64,000 bases of DNA from VXNE01 sp965261535 (GTDB lineage: Bacteria > Pseudomonadota > Gammaproteobacteria > Pseudomonadales > Azotimanducaceae): positions 1,054,001 to 1,118,000 of the forward strand of contig OZ253469.1 in the NCBI GenBank assembly GCA_965261535.1, read 5' to 3'. Position 1 is the stretch's first letter; every line of letters starts with the position of its first letter. The position numbers and the translations under genes are program-made. The notes beneath the pieces are model-generated. The model was given only the letters and a program-made list of their open reading frames with translations. It ran no database searches and was not told where the DNA came from. Of the stretch, positions 6,554 through 15,673 are shown piece by piece.

Positions 6554-8269
6554 ATGAGGCACTGGACCCGCTTCGTGCCGATCATCGACTCGGTGCGTGA
6601 GTATCGCCGCGTCGACTTCGGATACGACCTGGTGGCGGGCCTCGTGCTCGGCGTCGTCACGGTTCCACAGGCGGTCGCCTACGCATTTCTGGCGGGATTG
6701 CCGCCGCAGGCGGGTCTCTATGCCTGCCTCGCGCCGATGGTGATCTATGCCATTCTCGGCTCTTCGCGCCAACTCGTGGTGGGGCCCGTCGCGATCGCCG
6801 CGCTCATGGTGGCGGCGACAGTGGGCGAACACGCGCCCGCACACTCGGACGCATACCTTGGGATTACCACCATCCTGTGCCTGCAAGTGGGCATCCTGCT
6901 GTGGCTGTTGCGGCTCTTGGGAATGGGCGGGATCGTCAACTTGTTGAGCCATCCCGTGATCACAGGGTTCGTCAACGCCGCGGCAATTCTGATCATCATC
7001 AGCCAATTGCCCGCTTTCACCGGGATCGCCATCGACGGTGGAGATAACGCGATGGACCGTCTCATCGGGCTTGTGTCCGCCATAGGAAATCTCGATTCCG
7101 TTGCGGTTGGAATCGGGATCGCGAGCCTGGCCGCATTGTGGCTTGTCCGACGCTACGCGGGCCTGTCGATGCATGATCGCGACCATCCGATCGGTCGGAC
7201 CGGGCCGGTGGCTGTCGCGATTGCCGGCACGGGCGCCGTTGCGATCTTCGGCCTGAACGTCGAGACCGTGGGCTTCGTTCCCGCCGGGCTTCCCGAACTC
7301 GCGCTCCCGCCCTTCGACCTTGCGCTCTGGCTGGACCTCGCACCCGCAGCAGCGATGATCGCCCTCGTCACGTACATAGAGAGTTTTTCCATCGGCACGA
7401 CGCTGGCGTCGAAGCAACGCACCCGGTTGGATGCGTCGCAGGAACTCGTCGCCCTGGGCGCCGCCAACATCGGCGCGGCGTTCACCGGCGCATACCCCGT
7501 GGCAGGCAGCTTCTCGCGCTCAAGCGTCAACGCCGCCGCGGGCGCGCGAACATCTGTCAGCGCCCTCATCTGCGCGGTGGTGATCGTCGTCACGCTTTTG
7601 TGGCTGACGCCGCTATTCGAAAACCTGCCGCACGCGACGCTGGCCGCGATCATCATCGCCTCCATCGTCGGGATCATCGACTTTTCGATGCTGCGCGAGC
7701 ACTGGCGCTTCTTTCCCGCGGATGTGCTGGTGCATTTTCTCGCATTGGGCGGGGTGCTGCTGCTTGGGGTTCAAGGCGGTCTGCTGCTCGGAATCGGCGC
7801 CGCCGTCATTCTCTTCGTGCATCGCTCCAGCAGACCGCATATCGCCGTGGTAGGGAGGCTCGGCGATTCGGCCCATTTCCGCAACGTCGACCGGTACGCC
7901 ACAGAGACCTTTCCGCATGTCGCCGCCGTTCGCGTGGACGAGAACCTCTATTTCGCCAACGCGAACCAGGTGGAGGACCGGTTCCTGGCGATCGTGGAGC
8001 GCCACGGTGAAGCGCGCCACCTCGTGCTGGTGTGCAGCGCGATCAACTTCATCGACACGACGGGCCTCGAAATGCTGCGCCGCCTGAACCACACCCTCAG
8101 TGCGCTCGGCATCGCGCTACACCTATCCGACGTGAAAGGCCCGGTGAGGGACCAACTCGAGTCGACGAGCCTCGCCGGCGAACTGTCCGGCAACCTCTAT
8201 CTCACTACCGACGAAGCCATGCGGGAACTCTCTCCATCGCAAGATCCTCGTCTTGAAAAAGAGCGGTAG
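6554..8269 (+). CDS. SulP-family anion transporter with STAS domain
   Basis: About 571 residues, an inner-membrane permease of the SulP/SLC26 family (sulfate, bicarbonate or similar anions). Ten or more hydrophobic segments follow a short cytosolic N-terminus. Family blocks include GLVLGVVTVPQAVAYAFLAGLPP near the start and ESFSIGTTLASKQ in the middle. The C-terminal STAS domain (about the last 130 residues) has FANANQVEDRF and the switch loop AINFIDTTGLEML. I start at the ATG at 6554; an in-frame TTG at 6533 is possible, and neither has a strong ribosome-binding site. No neighbour indicates the substrate. Confidence 0.9.
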   Translation: MRHWTRFVPIIDSVREYRRVDFGYDLVAGLVLGVVTVPQAVAYAFLAGLPPQAGLYACLAPMVIYAILGSSRQLVVGPVAIAALMVAATVGEHAPAHSDAYLGITTILCLQVGILLWLLRLLGMGGIVNLLSHPVITGFVNAAAILIIISQLPAFTGIAIDGGDNAMDRLIGLVSAIGNLDSVAVGIGIASLAALWLVRRYAGLSMHDRDHPIGRTGPVAVAIAGTGAVAIFGLNVETVGFVPAGLPELALPPFDLALWLDLAPAAAMIALVTYIESFSIGTTLASKQRTRLDASQELVALGAANIGAAFTGAYPVAGSFSRSSVNAAAGARTSVSALICAVVIVVTLLWLTPLFENLPHATLAAIIIASIVGIIDFSMLREHWRFFPADVLVHFLALGGVLLLGVQGGLLLGIGAAVILFVHRSSRPHIAVVGRLGDSAHFRNVDRYATETFPHVAAVRVDENLYFANANQVEDRFLAIVERHGEARHLVLVCSAINFIDTTGLEMLRRLNHTLSALGIALHLSDVKGPVRDQLESTSLAGELSGNLYLTTDEAMRELSPSQDPRLEKER

Positions 8270-8353
8270 GCCCGGGAACTCGCCAATCGTGTTGCCGAAG
8301 TCCCGCACATTTGTCAATCTGACGCCAATCCCAGGAGATCTACGGGCTGCAAC

Positions 8354-9907
8354 ATGTATCCAGGCAATTGGGCAAAGATTTTTCCGGACAAACCGGCGGC
8401 GATAGACAGCTCGACGGGCGCCCGGCGCACATACGGAGAACTGAACGACCGGTCGAACCAGTTGGCGCAGTTCCTGTTCGACAAGGGTCTGAGGCGCGGC
8501 GATCACATTTCGATCTTCGCCGAAAACCATCTCGCCTGGTTCGATGTCGTATGGGCCGCGCTGCGATCGGGACTGTATCTGACCACCGTCAACCGCTACC
8601 TCACGGATGAAGAAGCCGGCTACATCGTCGACAACTCGGAGTCGCAGGTGCTCATTACAACGCGCACACGGGAAGAGGTGGCGCGCAATCTCCACAGATT
8701 CGCGCCGAGTTGCCACACATGGCTGATGCTCGATGGCGCCGTCGATGGCTACCAGGACTTCGAGGAAACCATTTCCCACTACGCGGCTGAACCGCTGGCC
8801 GAGGAGCCGGCAGGAGGGTTGATGCTATATAGCTCCGGCACCACCGGCCGACCGAAGGGTATCTTGAGACCGCTGCCGGAAGCGTCCATCTCGGAGGATG
8901 CGGGCCCCATCCGCGCGTTGCAAAGCATCCTCTGGGGATTCGACGAAAACACCGTTTATCTGTCTCCGGCGCCCCTCTACCACGCCGCACCGCTCGGCTT
9001 CAGCGCCACCGCGCAATCCTTGGGCGGCACGGTCGTCTACATGCCGCGCTTTGATCCGGTGCACGCCCTGCAGGCTATCGAGGAGTACGGAGTTACCCAC
9101 AGTCAGTGGGTACCCACGATGTTCTCGCGCATGCTCAAGCTCGAAGAATCCGAGCGCCACCGCTATGACCTCTCTTCGCACAAGGTCGCGATCCACGCCG
9201 CCGCGCCCTGCCCGCCCAAGGTAAAGGAGCAGATGTTCGACTGGTGGGGACGCATCATCTATGAGTACTACGCCGGAACCGAGGTCAATGGATTTACCCA
9301 TACGGGACCGGACGAGTGGTTCGAACACCGAGGCACCGTGGGCAAGCCCATCCTGGGCATCATCCACATCTGCGGCGACGACGGTGCCGAGTTGCCCGCC
9401 GGGGAAACGGGAGTGGTCTACTTCGAGATGCCGACGGTGCCCTTCGAATACCTGAACGATCCCGAGAAGACCCGGGAAGCGCAACATCCCGAACATGCCA
9501 ACTGGACCACCCTGGACGATGTCGGCCATGTCGACGCGGACGGCTTTCTCTACCTCACCGACCGCGCCACCTACATGATCATTTCCGGCGGCGTGAACAT
9601 CTACCCGCAGGAAATCGAGAACGCCCTGATCCTGCATCCCAAGGTGCTCGATGTGGCGGTCATTGGGGCGCCGAGCGAGGAAATGGGCGAGGAAGTGCGC
9701 GCGGTTGTCCAAACGGCGGAGGGCGCGGTGCCCGGCCCGGCGCTGGAAGCGGAACTCATCGCCTACGCCCGAGAGAACATCGCGCACTACAAGTGTCCGA
9801 AAGCGATCGACTTCCGGGACGAGTTGCCCAGGCTGCCCACCGGCAAGCTCTACAAGCGGTTCTTGAGGGACGAATACTGGGGCAAGCGCGGATCGCGCAT
9901 CGTCTAG
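8354..9907 (+). CDS. AMP-dependent acyl-CoA synthetase
   Basis: A 517-residue ANL-superfamily enzyme that activates a carboxylic acid with ATP and then CoA. The AMP-binding loop LYSSGTTGRPKG is near residue 157. The adenine-site region YEYYAGTE, the hinge block LYLTDRATYMIISGGVNIYP near residue 400 and the C-terminal catalytic lysine in LPTGKLYKR are all present. The length is typical. The ATG follows CCAGGAGATCT. It fits the other CoA-ester genes in the window (acyl-CoA dehydrogenase, enoyl-CoA hydratases, CoA-transferase), but the substrate is unknown. Confidence 0.9.
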   Translation: MYPGNWAKIFPDKPAAIDSSTGARRTYGELNDRSNQLAQFLFDKGLRRGDHISIFAENHLAWFDVVWAALRSGLYLTTVNRYLTDEEAGYIVDNSESQVLITTRTREEVARNLHRFAPSCHTWLMLDGAVDGYQDFEETISHYAAEPLAEEPAGGLMLYSSGTTGRPKGILRPLPEASISEDAGPIRALQSILWGFDENTVYLSPAPLYHAAPLGFSATAQSLGGTVVYMPRFDPVHALQAIEEYGVTHSQWVPTMFSRMLKLEESERHRYDLSSHKVAIHAAAPCPPKVKEQMFDWWGRIIYEYYAGTEVNGFTHTGPDEWFEHRGTVGKPILGIIHICGDDGAELPAGETGVVYFEMPTVPFEYLNDPEKTREAQHPEHANWTTLDDVGHVDADGFLYLTDRATYMIISGGVNIYPQEIENALILHPKVLDVAVIGAPSEEMGEEVRAVVQTAEGAVPGPALEAELIAYARENIAHYKCPKAIDFRDELPRLPTGKLYKRFLRDEYWGKRGSRIV

Positions 9908-9914
9908 CCCGGAA

Positions 9915-10436
9915 ATGGACACATCGGCGTGGGTTTTCGGCTACGGGTCGCTCATATGGCGCGCCGACTTCCCTTGCCTGGAGCGGCAACCCGCGATGCT
10001 ATCCGGATGGGCGCGCAGGTTCTGGCAGGGCTCCCACGATCATCGCGGCGTCGCCGACGCGCCCGGCAGGGTCGTCACGCTGGTGCGGGCGCCCGATGAG
10101 ACCTGCCACGGCGTCGCGTACCGCGTGGAGTCGCGAGTATTTGACCATCTCGATCACCGGGAAAAGAATGGCTACGAACGCATCGCGGTCCGTCTGGCGC
10201 TCGCCAGCGCGGAGAATGTCGATGGCGTCGTCTACATCGCGCCGATCGACAACTTCGCCTTCCTGGGGGACGCGCCGCTCAAGGAAATGGCGCGCCACAT
10301 ACAGAGTTCGGCGGGACCGAGCGGCAAGAACATCGACTACTTGCTCGAGCTGGCCGCCGCGCTCCGCGACCTGGGCGCCGAGGATCCGCACGTCTTCGCG
10401 TTGGAAGCCGCTGTGCGCGAGGCTCCGAGCCCGTGA
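9915..10436 (+). CDS. ChaC-like gamma-glutamylcyclotransferase
   Basis: A 173-residue protein with the family opening VFGYGSLIWRADFP and a GWARRFWQGSHDHRG block, where ChaC proteins bind the gamma-glutamyl group. The catalytic glutamate is expected in HLDHREKNGYER near residue 82. ChaC enzymes split glutathione into 5-oxoproline and Cys-Gly. It starts 8 bases after the acyl-CoA synthetase and its stop overlaps the start of the OxyR-like stub, so the three were read as one transcript. Confidence 0.87.
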   Translation: MDTSAWVFGYGSLIWRADFPCLERQPAMLSGWARRFWQGSHDHRGVADAPGRVVTLVRAPDETCHGVAYRVESRVFDHLDHREKNGYERIAVRLALASAENVDGVVYIAPIDNFAFLGDAPLKEMARHIQSSAGPSGKNIDYLLELAAALRDLGAEDPHVFALEAAVREAPSP

Positions 10437-10708
10437 ATCCGCGCGATCTCCAGTACCTGGTCGTCGTCGCCGAACATCGACACTTCGGACGCGCCGCCGA
10501 CGCGTGTTTTGTCAGCCAGCCCACGCTGTCGACCCAGCTCAAGAAACTCGAAGAACGCCTCGGCGTGACGCTGATCGAACGGGACAACCGTCGAGTGATG
10601 CTGACACCGGTGGGAGAATCCATCGTCGCCCAGGCCGCGCGCGTGCTGCGCGATGCGGACGAGCTCGTTCAACTCGCCGAGCAGGCCAAGCGCATCTATG
10701 TCACTTGA
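10433..10708 (+). pseudogene. OxyR-like LysR regulator, truncated after the DNA-binding domain
   Basis: Ninety-one residues closely following the OxyR start: NPRDLQYLVVVAEHRHFGRA, then SQPTLSTQLKKLEERLGVTL, and the linker helix to LAEQAKR. A TGA then ends the frame. LysR regulators are about 300 residues; the effector domain and the two redox cysteines of OxyR are absent. The cut coincides with the start of an Xre/ParS-like fragment, so a rearrangement joined two genes at about 10695. A bare helix-turn-helix with linker helix might still dimerise and bind DNA. Its ATG overlaps the chaC stop. Confidence 0.8.
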
Positions 10709-10850
10709 ACTACCTACGTTGGCCGAAATACGAGATGGCGTACCGGCAAGCTTTCTGGACGATCTGAAGGACACGCTGAAAATGACGGAAACGCAACTCG
10801 CAAGGGCTGTCGGTGTCGCGCATCAGACCCTGGTTCGACGGCTCGGTGCG
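10698..10850 (+). pseudogene. Xre/ParS-type antitoxin (DUF2384 partner of RES toxins), N-terminal fragment
   Basis: From the ATG at 10698 about 50 codons resemble the start of MbcA/ParS/Xre antitoxins: a short N-terminal segment ending DGVPASFLDDLKD, then LKMTETQLARAVGVAHQTLVRR, a helix-turn-helix pattern. The similarity ends at about 10845 and the frame runs on as unrelated sequence to 11054. The C-terminal domain and the RES toxin are missing. It lies between the OxyR-like stub and yafQ. Confidence 0.6.
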
Positions 10851-10918
10851 CAGCACGAGAGCCCGGCCCCCACCAGGGGATCGCCCCCTCCTCAAGTGAC
10901 GCTTCGGGGTCGGCCTGC

Positions 10919-11200
10919 TCAGATGGCAAGGTGTGCGTGCGCGCCGATCCGGATCAACTCGAGGATGTCCGCATCCCGCTTGCGGTACACCAACACCAGA
11001 TCGGGGCGCAGATGGCAGTCGCGGCAGTCTTTGTACTGCCCCTTCATGGGATGATCCACGGATCGGGACGGCAGCGGGACATCGGCGGTGAGCAGTTCCA
11101 GGGCTTCGAGCAGGGTCGCGTCGAGATTCCCGCCATGCACGCCTCGCTTGACTCTCTTGAAATCGCGGCGGAATTGAGCCGTCCGCTTGACCGTGCGCAC
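10919..11200 (-). CDS. yafQ: YafQ-type mRNA interferase toxin
   Basis: A 93-residue RelE-superfamily ribosome-dependent RNase. The residues used by E. coli YafQ are at the same numbers here: His50 (DHPMKG), His63 (CHLRPD) and Asp67, with C-terminal histidines at 88 and 90 for the catalytic His87. The start is the GTG at 11200. It follows the DinJ-like antitoxin gene by 24 bases, the usual dinJ-yafQ order. It appears intact. Confidence 0.9.
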   Translation of the reverse strand: MRTVKRTAQFRRDFKRVKRGVHGGNLDATLLEALELLTADVPLPSRSVDHPMKGQYKDCRDCHLRPDLVLVYRKRDADILELIRIGAHAHLAI

Positions 11201-11224
11201 TGAGGGAAAACCCCGCCGCGATCG

Positions 11225-11482
11225 TCAGTCGTCGCGGTTGAGTTCGGCGAGCGCTTCGGCCGGCGTGCCGAGTTCGACGACGTCGCCGCGCCGCGCGGCC
11301 TCGATAGCCTCGACTGTGGTGTCGTTGGGCGCCAACGCCCCGAAGTCCGGTCCGCAGCCCGCCGCCGCGTGTTCGAGGACGATGCGCATGGTTTCGTCGA
11401 TGGTGAGGCCCTGCTCCGCGAGCTGCCGCGCGGCCTGGTCCCTGACGTCCCGTTCGACGTCCACGCGCACCGTAACCTTCAT
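11225..11482 (-). CDS. dinJ: DinJ/RelB-type antitoxin
   Basis: An 85-residue ribbon-helix-helix antitoxin. The N-terminal strand MKVTVRVDVERDVRDQA and helix LAEQGLTIDETMRIVLE match the RelB/DinJ DNA-binding domain; the acidic C-terminus should wrap YafQ. The ATG has GGGGAG five bases upstream. It is first in the pair, as expected for an autoregulated antitoxin. Downstream on the plus-strand map lies the second copy of the small inverted-repeat element. Confidence 0.87.
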   Translation of the reverse strand: MKVTVRVDVERDVRDQAARQLAEQGLTIDETMRIVLEHAAAGCGPDFGALAPNDTTVEAIEAARRGDVVELGTPAEALAELNRDD

Positions 11483-11593
11483 TCGGACTCCCCGCGGCTA
11501 CACCGCTGCAAACAACACCATTGAGGACAATGCGATTCTACACGCGGGCCGCCACTGGAGACACTCTCTCAGAGGATCGCCCCAAGCGCTGGG

Positions 11594-11843
11594 TTAACCC
11601 GCATATCTCACCAAGTCGCTTGTTGGTTTGTCGAATGTCATTTGGTTTCAATAGGCTATTTCCGTTTTTCGGAGTTCCTCGCGGGAATAGATTGCGCTGG
11701 CCGCGCCCTCGCTGGTCTTTTTTCCGCGTGCGGGCACATGCTTGCTCCACCATAAGCAGTGGCTATGCTTCCGCTCGCGAGCACCCGCACGCGAAAAAAA
11801 TCCTGCGCGATCATCGCGGCCCTTGGTGAGATATGCGGGCTAA
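11594..11843. mobile_element. MITE-like element, copy 2
   Basis: About 250 bp with near-perfect terminal inverted repeats: the left end CCCGCATATCTCACCAAG recurs inverted at the right. It shares ends and interior blocks with the copy at 5199-5412. Its centre adds a nested palindrome, TTTTTTCCGCGTGCGGG paired with CCCGCACGCGAAAAAA. TTA/TAA at the outer edges may be part of a target duplication. It carries no gene. It sits upstream of the dinJ/yafQ operon and beyond the end of the ABC operon. Confidence 0.72.
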
Positions 11844-11862
11844 AGCCGCGACCGCTCGGTCC

Positions 11863-13170
11863 TCACTCCGATTGCAGCGCGGCCACCGGATCCATGCGCG
11901 CCGCCGAGAGCGCCGGATACACGCCGAACCCCACCGCTATCGCTACGCAGACGACTACCGCCAGCGCGATGGTCGGCAAAGACCAAGCCACCGCCCAGCC
12001 CGCGAAAGCGGCGATGACATAGGCCATGACCACGCCCAGCACGACGCCCGCAGCCGCGCCCAACAGGGCGATGACGGCGGTTTCCACCAGGAACTGCCGC
12101 ACCACATCCGTCTCGCGCGCCCCGATCGCGCGGAGCAAACCGATCTCTGAACGACGTTCCATCACGCTCGCCAGCATGATGTTCATGATGCCGATGCCCC
12201 CCACCAGGAGCGAAATGCCGGCGACGGCCGACATGACGATGGTAAAGATCCACTGCGTCTGCTTCTGCTGCGCCAGAAGCCTCGCGGGAATCGTCAGCCG
12301 CGTGTCCTTCTGTCCGCCATGGCGCCGGTCCAGCAGATGCTGCACGGCTTCCGCCGCCACGGCCGGCGAAACGTCATCCGCCACCTGGATCTTCAATCGG
12401 CTGAGCTCGGCCTCCATGAATCCCATGCGCAAGCGCCTCAAGCCGGTCTGAAGCGGGAGGTAAACGCGGTCATTTTCTCCGCCGACCTCGCGACCCTGAA
12501 ATGCGCCATCGGGTAGCTGTCGATCCTTCAGGATCGCCACGACCTGCAGCCACAGGTGGTTGACCTTGACGAGACCGCCCAAGGCTGCCCCCCTGGGGAA
12601 CAGTTGGTTCGCGGCGTTTCCGCCAAGCACGGCCACCTGCGCGAAACGTTCATCGTCCGCGGCGTCGAACAGAACGCCTTCTCCCGCATCGAGCTGCGTC
12701 AACCCGAAGTAGGAGGGGCTCACGGCCCACGCTTCGGCGTGACTTCGCCCCTGGTGGGAGAACAGATCCCATACGCTGATCCTGCGAACGCCCGCCCAGT
12801 TCTCCAGGAAGGGCAACGTATCCGACATGGCGAGCGCATCCGCAACCGAAAGTCCCGCCGAGTGCTTTCGCGTGTCCCGCTTGGCCTCCCCCCAGGGATC
12901 GTCCGCTTCGACGATCAGGTTTCGCACCCCCATCCCCTCGATCATCGCGAGCGCCTCCCGGCGTCCCCCTTCGCTGACCGCGATCATGGCGATCACGGCA
13001 CCCACGCCGAAAATCATCCCGAGCAGCGTCAGCGCCGAGCGCAATCTGTGGTGGGCCAGTTGTCCCAGCGCCTGTCGGATGTCGGGGCGCAGCCGCCTGA
13101 CTATCGTTGCGATGTATCTGCGGGAGACTTCGACCCATCGGATTGCCGCCCGCGCGTATCGTTGGATCAT
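11863..13170 (-). CDS. MacB-type ABC transporter permease (FtsX fold)
   Basis: A 435-residue inner-membrane protein. The first membrane segment (LTLLGMIFGVGAVIAMIAV) is followed by a large periplasmic domain, then three C-terminal helices that start at IVMSAVAGISLLVGGIGIMNIML. The motif ERRSEIGLLRAIGA is the MacB/LolE coupling region. There is no fused ATPase domain; the ATPase is the first gene of the operon. Its ATG (13170) overlaps the preceding stop as TGATG. MacB systems act as mechanotransmitters that push substrates through an adaptor and an outer-membrane channel; no TolC-like gene is in the window. Confidence 0.9.
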   Translation of the reverse strand: MIQRYARAAIRWVEVSRRYIATIVRRLRPDIRQALGQLAHHRLRSALTLLGMIFGVGAVIAMIAVSEGGRREALAMIEGMGVRNLIVEADDPWGEAKRDTRKHSAGLSVADALAMSDTLPFLENWAGVRRISVWDLFSHQGRSHAEAWAVSPSYFGLTQLDAGEGVLFDAADDERFAQVAVLGGNAANQLFPRGAALGGLVKVNHLWLQVVAILKDRQLPDGAFQGREVGGENDRVYLPLQTGLRRLRMGFMEAELSRLKIQVADDVSPAVAAEAVQHLLDRRHGGQKDTRLTIPARLLAQQKQTQWIFTIVMSAVAGISLLVGGIGIMNIMLASVMERRSEIGLLRAIGARETDVVRQFLVETAVIALLGAAAGVVLGVVMAYVIAAFAGWAVAWSLPTIALAVVVCVAIAVGFGVYPALSAARMDPVAALQSE

Positions 13171-14405
13171 CAACTCGCGTTTCGCGGCACCGAGACGGCT
13201 ACCTGCTCCCCGGCCGCCAAGCCGCCGGTGATTTCCACCAGCGTTGGACTGCGATGTCCCAGGACAACCTGTCTCGGCACCGGCTCTCCCTGGTCCAGGA
13301 CGTAGACAAAGGCCATGTCCCGCTCAACGAACACGGCCTGCTGCGGCAGCAGAAACGCACCTCGAATCGTGCCGGTCGTGATGGTCGCCGTCAGGCTGCT
13401 GCCTACGCGCATCACCTCCGGGTCCACCTGATCGAGTTGGGCCTCGACGACGAAGTACTTTTGCGGATCGTCGCGGTGGCGGGGAATGGCGACTGGCGAA
13501 ACGCTGGAAACGCGCGCGGTGAAATCGTGCTCGACTGCACTGTCGATGCGCAGCGCGACAGGTTGACCCGGTTCGATTCCCACCGCATCGACTTCCGCCA
13601 CGAATATCCTCGCCCTGACCTTGCCGCGAATCGGCAGCAGCCCCACTGCCCGACCCGGATACACCGTCTGTCCCTTGGAGAGCTTTCGTCCCCAGGGCGT
13701 GCGCGCGTAGACGAACGTGCCGTCGGCCGGACTGGTCAACTCCATCTGCGCCAGCGCCGAGTCCTGCTTGTCGAGTTTGTCCTGGCTCGCCTCACGACCG
13801 CTATCGATGCGGCGCTGCTCGGCGGACGAACGCTGGTCGTGGGTGATGGCCTGCCACACGTAGTACGCCTCTTCGACGCCCAGGTACGCGAGATCGCCCA
13901 AGGCATCGATGTATTCGTTGCGACTCATCAGGCGGGGATCGACAGTCACGTACGTTCGGGCAATGTCCGTCTCTGTGTCGACGCGCTCTGTTTCATGGCC
14001 GATAAGCGTGCGGTCGATGGCGCTCCTGCGCGCATGGCTATCGAGCTGCAGATCGCCGTTCACCACTTCCAGGACGCTCGTCTCTCGCTGCACGCGCACT
14101 TCGCTGTCGTCGAACCGCACGACCACCTGTCCCTTCTTGACCTGGGAATATTCCGGCACCACCCAGGTGATGTTGAAACCCATATCGATGTCGCTCGGCA
14201 TGCGGATGGCAATGGATTCGGACGGCACAAGCTCTCCCCTCGCGCGCACGACAAAAGTATGGTCCCGCGCTGTCGCAGATATCGTCGGCAGACGGGACGA
14301 GGGATCCCCGCAGCCCGCCACGACCACCGTGGCAACCAGCAACTGCCGCCAGGTCGGAGCCTGACGGCGCAGCCACATGATCGACCCGCACAATCGATTA
14401 CTCAC
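13170..14405 (-). CDS. Periplasmic adaptor (HlyD/MacA family), probable lipoprotein
   Basis: About 411 residues, the third adaptor of the operon. A signal with RR and hydrophobic core (LLVATVVVAGC) ends in a lipobox, so the mature protein is probably lipid-anchored. Next come a lipoyl half (YSQVKKGQVVVRF), a helical hairpin, the second lipoyl half (ELTSPADGTFVY) and beta-barrel and membrane-proximal domains. The GTG at 14405 overlaps the previous stop (GTGA); an ATG at 14378 would give a cleaner lipoprotein signal. The 3' end is coupled to the permease. Confidence 0.82.
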   Translation of the reverse strand: MSNRLCGSIMWLRRQAPTWRQLLVATVVVAGCGDPSSRLPTISATARDHTFVVRARGELVPSESIAIRMPSDIDMGFNITWVVPEYSQVKKGQVVVRFDDSEVRVQRETSVLEVVNGDLQLDSHARRSAIDRTLIGHETERVDTETDIARTYVTVDPRLMSRNEYIDALGDLAYLGVEEAYYVWQAITHDQRSSAEQRRIDSGREASQDKLDKQDSALAQMELTSPADGTFVYARTPWGRKLSKGQTVYPGRAVGLLPIRGKVRARIFVAEVDAVGIEPGQPVALRIDSAVEHDFTARVSSVSPVAIPRHRDDPQKYFVVEAQLDQVDPEVMRVGSSLTATITTGTIRGAFLLPQQAVFVERDMAFVYVLDQGEPVPRQVVLGHRSPTLVEITGGLAAGEQVAVSVPRNAS

Positions 14406-15673
14406 AGACGCACCCTGTCCCCTTCTTTCAGACCGCCGTCCACGATAAACATGTCCGCGCTGCGCTCGCCGAGGAGAACCGGCTCCCACCCTCCCGCTTT
14501 CAGCACGACTCCGGGCGATCCCGACCGGTAGACAAGCACCGATGCCGGAATGGCCAGCGCGTGCTTCAGCATCGACAGCTCCACCTCTATCTGGACCGAC
14601 ACGCCGAGTCTGAGCATATTTGGCTGCCCGGGATCGATCTCCACGGTGATGTCGCGCACCATGGCCTGAGAATAGCGCGAGCGGCGGCGAACGGTGTTGG
14701 CCACCTTGCTGACGCGACCGACAAGGTCCGCCTCCCCGGCCGCATCGATGGCAATGCGCACACGCTGGCCTACGGCGAGACGCGCGGCGCCATGCTCGTG
14801 GATCTCCGCCTGCACGGCCAATCGGCTGTCGTCCGCCAGCCGCACCACCACCAGTCCGGGGTGTACGGAGGCGTTGATGTCCAGCTTGTTGCCCTCGTTG
14901 TCCGTGCCGAGAACTACCAATCCAGATCGGGGCGCCCTTATCGTGAACGATGCGTGTTCCCTTTCGACTGCCGCAAACTTCGTCGCGAGCTGGCGTACGC
15001 TGGTTTCGAGTTCCTTGCGCCTCGCCTCCCTTACCCGAACGCTCAATGCTTGCCTCTCTCGCGCCCGCAGCATGAGAAGGTTCGCGATGCGCTTCTCCTC
15101 AACGAGTTTCTGGTATTCGATCCCGGGAATCAGTTCTTCGGGTTGTTCGGCCTTCTGATCGGCCTTCCTCGCCTCGCTCTCCGCCGCCGCCAGCGCCACT
15201 CTTTCGTCCTCGATCTCCTGGCGCTGTTTCTCGTCCAGGGACAGGAGTTCGCTGCGCTCCTGCGCCAATTCTCCGGCAAGGCGGGTCACGTCGTCATCCA
15301 CGTTGCTGCTGTCGAACCGGGCAAGCAAGTCGCCCTCCTCAACCCTTTGACCCTCCTGCGCCAATTCGACAATGGAGACCTGCCAGTTGCTGCTTGGCGG
15401 TGGACCAAAGCGCAGCACCTCGGTCGATACGACGATGCCGCTCGTGGCAACGGTGACCGGACGATCCGCCTGGTGCACCTCGAACCACTGTTCGGCGGCG
15501 ACGCTGAACCCAGCGAGCAGCACAACGAGCAGCCGCGTCCACAGAAGAAAGGTGCCACCACCGCTGGAGGACTTGAAACGTCGGAGTTCCCTGGGCGTCA
15601 CGGGCGCACCGTAATCCAGTGGGCTAAAGGCTTCCACGGAACAAAGGTGCCACCACCGCTGGAGGACTCGCAA
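14402..15673 (-). CDS. HlyD-family periplasmic adaptor, second of three
   Basis: A single N-terminal membrane helix (WTRLLVVLLAGFSVAA) is followed by lipoyl (EGQRVEEGDLLARFDS), a long alpha-helical hairpin of about 130 residues, the second lipoyl half (FTIRAPRSGLVVLG) and beta-barrel domains. The N-terminus is uncertain: a 95-bp tandem duplication covers the start region, and because 95 is not a multiple of three it shifts the frame. The longest frame begins with TTG at 15673; a GTG within the near copy is as likely. It lies between the other two adaptors in the operon. Confidence 0.8.
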   Translation of the reverse strand: MRVLQRWWHLCSVEAFSPLDYGAPVTPRELRRFKSSSGGGTFLLWTRLLVVLLAGFSVAAEQWFEVHQADRPVTVATSGIVVSTEVLRFGPPPSSNWQVSIVELAQEGQRVEEGDLLARFDSSNVDDDVTRLAGELAQERSELLSLDEKQRQEIEDERVALAAAESEARKADQKAEQPEELIPGIEYQKLVEEKRIANLLMLRARERQALSVRVREARRKELETSVRQLATKFAAVEREHASFTIRAPRSGLVVLGTDNEGNKLDINASVHPGLVVVRLADDSRLAVQAEIHEHGAARLAVGQRVRIAIDAAGEADLVGRVSKVANTVRRRSRYSQAMVRDITVEIDPGQPNMLRLGVSVQIEVELSMLKHALAIPASVLVYRSGSPGVVLKAGGWEPVLLGERSADMFIVDGGLKEGDRVRL

